Position numbers and translations under genes: made by a program. This document shows positions 57,900-64,000 of a stretch of 64,000 bases of DNA, one piece after another; within the stretch, counting starts at the first letter, position 1, and every line of letters begins with the position of its first letter. The DNA lies in NCBI GenBank assembly GCA_030278955.1, contig JAOANR010000009.1:35999504-36063503 (forward strand). The letters run 5' to 3'. Source of the stretch: Hygrophila difformis (lineage: Eukaryota > Streptophyta > Magnoliopsida > Lamiales > Acanthaceae). Under the pieces are notes generated by a model. The model did not search any database, was not told the origin of the DNA, and worked only from the letters and a program-made list of their open reading frames with translations.

Positions 57900-58340
57900 T
57901 GGAGTTTGATTTGTTATAGCGGATCGGGAGACGGCAGTGAATGTAAGGCTGTGGTTGATGTTCGATCAGTATTTAGTTGTGATGCTATGGACTCAAAAGT
58001 AATCCTAATACCACTCCGTCAACAAAACATTGGTCTAGGCGAGGTTGAATGGTCTTTCTATACAAATCGTGAGGATATACTCTTGATGCTTGCGTTTTGG
58101 CTTGGTGATGTTATAAAGTTTGATGTGTGTACAGAGTCATCCTCCATAGGGAAGCATGCGAGAGTTTGTATTGCATTGGATCTGGAGAAGCCAGTTACGG
58201 GCAAGATTGTGGATAAGATCAGTGGATTACAGTGTCATATGAAGGTTTGCATTTCTAATATACTAAGTGTGTGCATTATGGGCACTTTGAACAAGACTGT
58301 CAACATGTGCAGTGCATAAAGATTATGTCGTGAATGTGTT
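57900..58340 (+). pseudogene. LINE ORF1 fragment with zinc knuckle
   Basis: The frame 57,906-58,319 contains AMDSKVILIPLRQQNIG, then LAFWLGDVIKFDVCTESSSI and GKHARVCIALDLEKPV, matching the nucleic-acid-binding ORF1 (DUF4283-like) of plant LINEs. In a shifted frame it is followed by CVHYGHFEQDC, the remains of a CCHC knuckle. A deletion between the first two segments is evident when compared with the related copy at 59,541. ORF1 would bind the LINE RNA. No reverse transcriptase follows. Confidence 0.7.
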
Positions 58341-58832
58341 GGGCGAGGAAGGTATTGTTGTTGGGTTGAATAACTTGCATATGGGTATGCAAGTGGATTC
58401 GATGGATGGGGATGATGGGTTGGCAGAGGAGACAATGAAGGAACGTGAGGAAATGCATGTTTCCATGAACATTGAGGAACCCGCTTTTTAGTGGTTGGAT
58501 GCTCGTCATACAGAGGTGTAATCGGTAGCTACAGAAACCACGTTGGGAAAAAAGTCCACATAGGTGGCGGTGCCAAACCTACAATTGCTAATGAGTTGGA
58601 GGATATTGGGATTAGGAGAAAATGGAGGTCAGTCATGATGGGTAGTTAACAGTGGTATGGGGTAGAACTTCGAGGAAAGGGCTTGGGGAGGTTCTACCGC
58701 TGCCTACCAATAGACAGAAAAGGCCTATCAAAAGTGATGAGCAATTGTGGGGCAGATTTGACTGGATGAGCCATCATTTCAGGGAATGGTGATGGGTTAG
58801 AAACTCGTATTCATGAGAGAGATGAGGTGGAT
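58341..58832 (+). other. Decayed LINE sequence
   Basis: G-rich, coding-like composition with stops in all frames, probably the linker after the ORF1 zinc knuckle. No domain recognised. Confidence 0.35.
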
Positions 58833-59285
58833 TGTAACACCCCGGTTTTGGTAACCCAGGCCGGGATGCCACCGCCACACCTCCCTAGCAAGACACGACT
58901 TCTTCGAGCTTGCTAAAGAGATGCAAGGCTAAAGGTATTTCAAAAATAATTTAAAAATAAGTCCGAAAGTACTTAAATTAAAAATAGAGTAGTAATCATC
59001 CATGCACGATATCAACTAAGTTTGCAGCGGGAAAATAAATATTGGGCCGACATGGCCAAAACACGGGTTAACAGGCCCGTATGCAAGTCATGTAAAATGA
59101 TGAAGTAAATGTCCAAAATAATCCCCCCATGCATGATCATGCTCCGTACTCTGTAATAGAAAAATATAAAACTACGTTTATCAGTATAACAGAATACTGA
59201 GTAAGACAATCCGTAACGTAGTAATAAAAGGGTTTTAAAATTTCATAAATAAAATACATTTTTACGCATGCATATTTAATTAACG
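58833..59285 (-). repeat. LTR fragment of the gag-only family
   Basis: Begins tgtaacaccccggttttggtaaccc and follows the 27,188-27,640 LTR sequence in the same orientation (accgccacacctccctagcaag, gtactctgtaat, atactgagtaag). It is about 450 bp and truncated, with no second end or target duplication visible, and several percent or more divergent from element 2. Confidence 0.85.
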
Positions 59286-59479
59286 GGGAGGGGAGGGGCA
59301 CGACAGGGTGGTGGCGCTTCTGAACAATAGGGTGTTGGCGCTTCTAAACAAGGTGAACAATGTGAGCAAGGGAGTGGTTCACCGTCGAGGAATAGCTGGC
59401 GGGGCAGCGGCGGGTCTATCCAAGGTGTGCAGCGGGAAGGGAAACGTCCTGTAGAGAGTAAGTAAAGGGCTTCATCCCC

Positions 59480-60244
59480 GGAGGAATTTGTTTGGGGTTT
59501 TCATAGGTAACATCCCGGTAGATGCGGGCGTTCAGACCTAATGAAGGAATTGGATAGAACGGCGAAAGTTCGCGATTGGTTTATTCCCGCAATACGGTGG
59601 TCGGCGAATGGTTTCAAGTTCGGTTTTTTCAGGTTCTCAAATAAGGACGAAGCTGAGTTGATAATCAGGAGGATGGATGGGAGAATGTGGATGGGAAAAA
59701 AGCTGAGAGTGAACAAGGCAATACCGAGCCGCAAAAGATCTATGGTGGGTGCTGGCGTATCGGGACAATGGAAACATCAACCTAATAATGATGGAGGAAA
59801 GTCTGCATGGAGGCCAGGCGAGGGTGGAGAAGCTTGGAGGGATGAGCGTATATTCGCGGAAGTACTAAAAGGAGAGAGGGTTCTTAGAATGGTAGGGGCG
59901 ATGGATACAAAAGTGCAACCGATTCAGCTTGTGGCTACTCAAAGGGATGTCGAATGGTTGAATCATTCGACAGTGGTGGATTTGGTAAAGCTGGATGTGC
60001 TAAATGATTTCCAGGATTGGCTATATGGCGAGCATCAAAACTGTGGAAACATTGTCTACGGAGGAGGGCATATGTTCGTGGTGATTTTCAATAACGAGAA
60101 GGATAGGGAGAGCTACTTATCATCAGAAGGGATAAAGAATACATTGCATGGAAAAGAAAATGGAGTCCAGGCAAGGTTGTGAGGAAGATATTAACATGGG
60201 TGTACGTTTCCGGGCTGCCTTTCGATACACGGTGTGAAGACAAC
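59480..60244 (+). pseudogene. LINE ORF1 with RRM-type RNA-binding domain
   Basis: FGVFIGNIPVDAGVQT (59,490-59,537), a frame change, then 59,541-60,182: ELDRTAKVRDWFIPA, FKFGFFRFSNKDEAELIIRR, KKLRVNKA. This is a complete RRM fold order (RNP-2 like FIGNIP, RNP-1 like FGFFRF). It continues with AMDTKVQPIQLVATQRDVEW and an ORF1 core. After a stop at 60,182, TWVYVSGLPFDTRCED (the DUF4283-type segment) is cut at 60,244 by the next LTR. RRM-containing ORF1 proteins are known from plant LINEs. Confidence 0.75.
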
Positions 60245-62284
60245 TGATGGGTGATTTTCACTACTCATATTTTACCACAAGCGGATGGTTGTCATCAAGT
60301 AATAAAAACCGGTGAATACCGGGTCGAACCACAGGGAATTTCAGAATATTATTTCATTCCGGAGAAGATTTTAATTGTTCTTAAGTTCATTAATTATATT
60401 TTATATTTCTAAAAAGAGTTTGATTAATTCTAATGGTGATTAAATTAAAAATAAATAGTGACATTAAATTTAAAGTAAAGCAAAATTATAATTAATAAAG
60501 ATATAAATAGGAGATGTTTGTAATATTTTAAATATTGCCATCTTTATATAAAATAGAAATTGCATATTGATTTAGCATTTTCCAATGTCTAAAAAGATCA
60601 ATTTCTTAAAATTAATTATTTTATAAAGATTAAAAATATTGTAATCTACTAATAATCAAATTATGCTTAAACGGATTTCATGGAAGCTGATTAAATTATC
60701 TAACATTCTGCAATCATTATTCTAGGCTTAAATTTGAGTCTTTCCCAAGCATACAAATTTTCCTATAGCAATTAAAAGGCACTTTTCATTTTCCCAAATC
60801 ATTGTGCACATGCAGAATCCATTTATAATGTAATTTATTCCCAATTCCGGTACTAAAATATTAATTCTACTTTTTATCTCCCGATTTAGCAAAGCAGAAA
60901 TCACAGAATTGGATTCTAACATTTAATTATGCAGAACAGTGTAAATAACTTAACAATTATGGTAAAATAATAATAAAACATAGTAAACTGGATTTAATTA
61001 ATAATATTAGAATGCAGATAGATTAGAATCAATGCCAGATTACTAAAAATAGGAAATACAGATTAATCGATCAATTCAGGCCTTCAACAGATTAGTGATT
61101 TGAATAGCAGATTAAAAAAAAGCATAGAATGTCGATCATTTTGTAGCTTTCCAACATATAATCCTAATCCAATTTCTAACATAATAGCAGATTAATTCAG
61201 TCTAATGCCACAGATATCAGATTTATTATTCCTAATCACAGAATGATCGATCAACAGTAGATTAATATCCAAAAATGAAATTTCAATTCTGCAACTGATA
61301 CAGAACGGCGTTCAAGACAGATTAAGCAGATTCTAACATTTATTCATAATTCCAGATTCCAACAAAAGCATTGATCAAATTAATTCTTCCATAAAAAGAT
61401 AAATTCGTATTTCAAAGTGATTCTGAACTCCCGTTCTAGATCACTTCTAACACGAACAATATAGAAATCCGTCTACAAATTCGAAACATAATAGCAGATT
61501 ACATTTAGAGGCAATTTCATAACATTACAAAGCAAGAAAAAGAAAGGCAACACCTATTGATAGGAAGAACTCGATCAGAATGGCATCCTGTCCAATTCCT
61601 CCGGCTTGATTCTGTGTTTCTGGCCTTCTTCTCCCATTTTCCAGATGTTTCAGAATGTTCTTAGTCGATGAATATGAGTCTGGATGATGAAGAATGGTGA
61701 AAAACGGGCTTTAAAACCGTGTCCGGGAGGTTAGAAAACTGCTCAACCGCGACTGTGGCGCAAAAAGTGGCGCTCAAAAGAGGTTTTCGGCGCCACCAAG
61801 GAGCTGCGGCGCATACGAAGATTTTCCGAATTTTCGAGTGGCGCATTTTGTGGCGCTGAAAGGGGCTTTTCGGCGCCGCCAATAAGGTGCGGTGCATTCT
61901 GACAATTTCCTAAAATTTACCCTGCGGCGCAAAAAGTGGCGCTTGGAGGTGTTTTTATGCGCCGCCATGCCTATCGCATTCTGGAGCTTTTCCAGTGTTG
62001 AAAATTCCGAATTTGACATCCTTTGACCTCCGAACATCTTCTTTCTTCATTTTAATGCCTGAAACATCATTGCAATGTATTAGAATTGCCAAAGTCTTAT
62101 TAAAAAGCATAAAACAAGGTAAACTGGGCTCGGATAAGCTCAATTTAACCGGTCTTATTAATATTCACACATCACATGAAATATACACTAAAAAGCAGTA
62201 AAATAGAGTCTCATGCATGCAATTTAGGTTCATTTTAACACAATTTAAGCTTATTTAAATGTGGTTTCACAGGGTGCATCAACA
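60245..62284 (-). repeat. LTR (minus strand) with GGCGC palindrome cluster
   Basis: On the minus strand it runs TGTTGATGCACCC (62,284) to ...CACCCATCA (60,245), about 2.04 kb, TG...CA. It is preceded at 62,285-62,297 by the purine-rich aagtgtgagga. A TATA-like ttttaaag lies near 61,710, with the GGCGC cluster just upstream (61,750-61,975) and tcaatag/gtgttg (near 61,550), a possible splice site, downstream. Near its end the plus strand reads accggtgaataccgggtcg...ccacaggg, common in long plant gypsy LTRs. The insertion interrupts the LINE at 60,244. Confidence 0.6.
61745..61975. repeat. GGCGC/GCGCC palindromic cluster
   Basis: Three repeats of ~80 bases follow the pattern (g)cggcgca..aagtggcgct...ttcggcgcc(g)cc; the central ggcgcc is a 6-bp palindrome flanked by gcgccac/gtggcgc inverted motifs. 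Confidence 0.8.
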
Positions 62285-63848
62285 TCCTCACACTTAAATA
62301 TTGCCCGTCCCTTGAGCAATGAGACCAATTAACACATCAATTTGCCAATCAAGATAATAAAGATAAAGTCTCTATAGTTCTGCCTAATCATAGATTTCAA
62401 CAACAAAATGAGATAAGAGGGTTCAAAGTTTAATGTACTAGAACTAGGCAAATTGATATGCATCAGCTATCAGAACCAGATACTCAATACACTTACAATA
62501 CAGAAAACAGATTAATTATGCATAGCACTTAATATGGGAAAGTGAGTAATGTAAATATGCTTTTCTATTCCAGTCTTTAAATATGCTCAATCTATGGCTA
62601 GGTTTCACTATATTCTAGACACTGTGGCTGAGTTGTAGACGGTTGAATTCCAAAAGCTACTCGTGTCACCGAATATGTGCCAGTCATCCAGTCAAGAGTT
62701 TATGAATTTTTATTTAATCACCCTCTTTCTTTCTTTTGTTCTTTTTTTTTTTGATCTTGCATTCTCTAATTTTTCTTCTCTTTTTCTTTTTGCAAGATGA
62801 CTTGTTTTTTTTTTTTATTTTTTTATAGGGGTCTCACTCTGACTTTATTTTAATTAAGTATTTAAAAAGACTTAGAACGAGCATATTTGTTTATAAATAA
62901 TGATAACTCTCCACATTTTAAATAACTAGTCTAATTAATCAAATAGTTTTCTGCAAGGCAAATAGAATTGTCACCAATAGCCCAAACAACTTGCATAACA
63001 ATTTGACAAAGTCTAGGACTTTAAACTAAGAAACCTAATGCTCATTAAATTGTAAAATCAGATTAAAGCAGAACATTTAAACTTATTTGGATTTTCTCCA
63101 GATTGGCAATGATGTGGTAATCTCCAAATAGTAGCACCACTGGGAAAACACAATTTAAATTTAAAATAACTAGTCATGCATGTACCACTTTATTCAGAAC
63201 ATAATAAATGGTAAAATAAAATTAAATCAAGCTCTTACCACATACTTCATGCAAATTGATAACATATAACATGAAAAGATCACACCTGGAATGTTTAGAT
63301 CCTAGAAATTCTTTCACCGTATTGGATGTCCCCTTTTACTTGCTTCTGCATGGCATATCCTGCTTTTTTTTATATATATATTTATATGGTATTTGCTCAT
63401 ACAAAAGATAATCGTTAGAACACATGGTAATTTATAGATTAAAACAATTAAATTTTATCCATAATTTATTTAATTCAGATTTTTATTATTTTAATTTATA
63501 AATTTCAGATTTTTAATTTTTATTAACTCTTTTCATTAATTAAATAAACATGGACAGATTTAATTAAAATATTAAATTTCATAAACTTACCAAAAGCAAA
63601 ATACCACAAGTTCTAGCAACTATTACATAAAAATGCTAATTAAATAAGCAAAATAATACCAAAATAATTCTAACTATTATAAATTAAACCAAAAAGGGAG
63701 CAATCCTATCTAATCAAAAATCTAGATTTCTAAAGATCCATCCGAATCACCTACTCCATCTTCCCTAGGAACATCATCACTCCATGTAGAGCTTGAACTA
63801 GTAGTAGGAGGAATATATCGATCACCTAGACTTGCAGACATGAAGTAC
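62285..63848 (-). other. Noncoding 3' region of the minus-strand element
   Basis: AT-rich; includes pyrimidine-rich tracts at 62,715-62,825 (purine-rich on the element strand). No ORF. It lies between the ORF end at 63,849 and the LTR at 62,284. Confidence 0.45.
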
Positions 63849-64000
63849 TCAAGTCTGCTCCTGTGTACTGTCCTCCTTCTTCTTCATCTCGGCCCTAAGC
63901 TGATGAATTTCATAAGTCATCCTATTGATTGCATTCTCTGCAGGCTCAGCCTTAGTACCAGATGTACTAGGCATATCAGTGTGATGAGTGGGTACCCTAC
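63849..64000 (-). CDS. C-terminal end of a retroelement ORF (partial)
   Basis: On the minus strand the frame is open from the window edge: THHTDMPSTSGTKAEPAENA, then a short helix INRMTYEIHQLRAEMKKKE, stop TGA at 63,851-63,849. The heptad-like end resembles the coiled-coil C-termini of gag- or transposon-protein ORFs in plant gypsy elements, but 49 residues are too few to assign it. It probably belongs to the element whose 3' LTR is at 60,245-62,284. Confidence 0.4.
   Translation of the reverse strand, partial: RVPTHHTDMPSTSGTKAEPAENAINRMTYEIHQLRAEMKKKEDSTQEQT

Noticed and set aside
62715..62825. Pyrimidine-rich tract as a polypurine tract of the minus-strand element
   Set aside because: It lies ~430 bases from the LTR; the purine-rich stretch at 62,285-62,297 fits better as the primer.

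Overview
The window is nuclear DNA of a flowering plant, most likely a eudicot. The evidence is the plant-type retrotransposon families (a Sirevirus-like Ty1/copia element, gypsy elements with multi-kilobase LTRs, plant LINEs with RRM and zf-RVT domains), hAT, Stowaway and tRNA-SINE elements, and one intron-containing plant-style ankyrin-repeat gene. The species cannot be named from the sequence. Nearly the whole window is transposable-element DNA inserted into other transposable-element DNA. The one convincing host gene is on the minus strand at 53,005-55,554. One assembly gap of 500 N lies at 39,645-40,144.

Layout. 1-8,311: 3' part of a decayed Sirevirus-like copia element (gag, pol, a third ORF, two polypurine tracts, 3' LTR). 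8,312-10,250: AT-rich DNA holding an LTR/promoter-like block with tandem repeats. 10,255-12,400: minus-strand LINE remnant, cut by a tRNA-derived SINE (exact 9-bp target duplication) whose (AAT)n tail was in turn entered by a long-TIR foldback element. 12,411-14,951: three direct ~0.91-kb copies of a gypsy pol C-terminus plus LTR-like segment. 14,952-37,663: a gypsy-type gag-protease element, without RT or integrase, that has been entered twice by one gag-only family with ~3-kb LTRs: element 1 (17,871-26,560, plus strand, LTRs almost identical) and element 2 (27,188-35,286, minus strand, older). Both have exact 5-bp target duplications.

37,664-42,640: two LTR-like noncoding regions that share a promoter layout (GGGCC plus telo-box plus TATA) and each carry a dense cluster of a different palindrome. 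42,940-45,170: two fragments of the same hAT transposase gene facing each other, forming a ~0.8-kb inverted repeat. 45,426-51,133: a minus-strand copia element (45,460-51,002) inside a small MITE. 51,590-52,300: hAT C-terminal fragment. 53,005-55,554: ankyrin gene with a Stowaway MITE in intron 1. 55,876-57,559: Stowaway MITE entered by a 1.4-kb non-autonomous hAT element (exact 8-bp duplication). 57,700-60,244: LINE ORF1 fragments split by an LTR piece of the gag-only family. 60,245-64,000: minus-strand LTR element with a third palindrome cluster (GGCGC) and the C-terminus of an ORF.

The points most worth a second look are: the recurring association of palindrome clusters with one class of LTR promoter; the head-on hAT inverted repeat, a possible natural hairpin-RNA source; the recently moved gag-only elements with 3.3-kb LTRs carrying a seven-unit hairpin array; the several nests with exact target duplications; and the triplicated integrase/LTR units.
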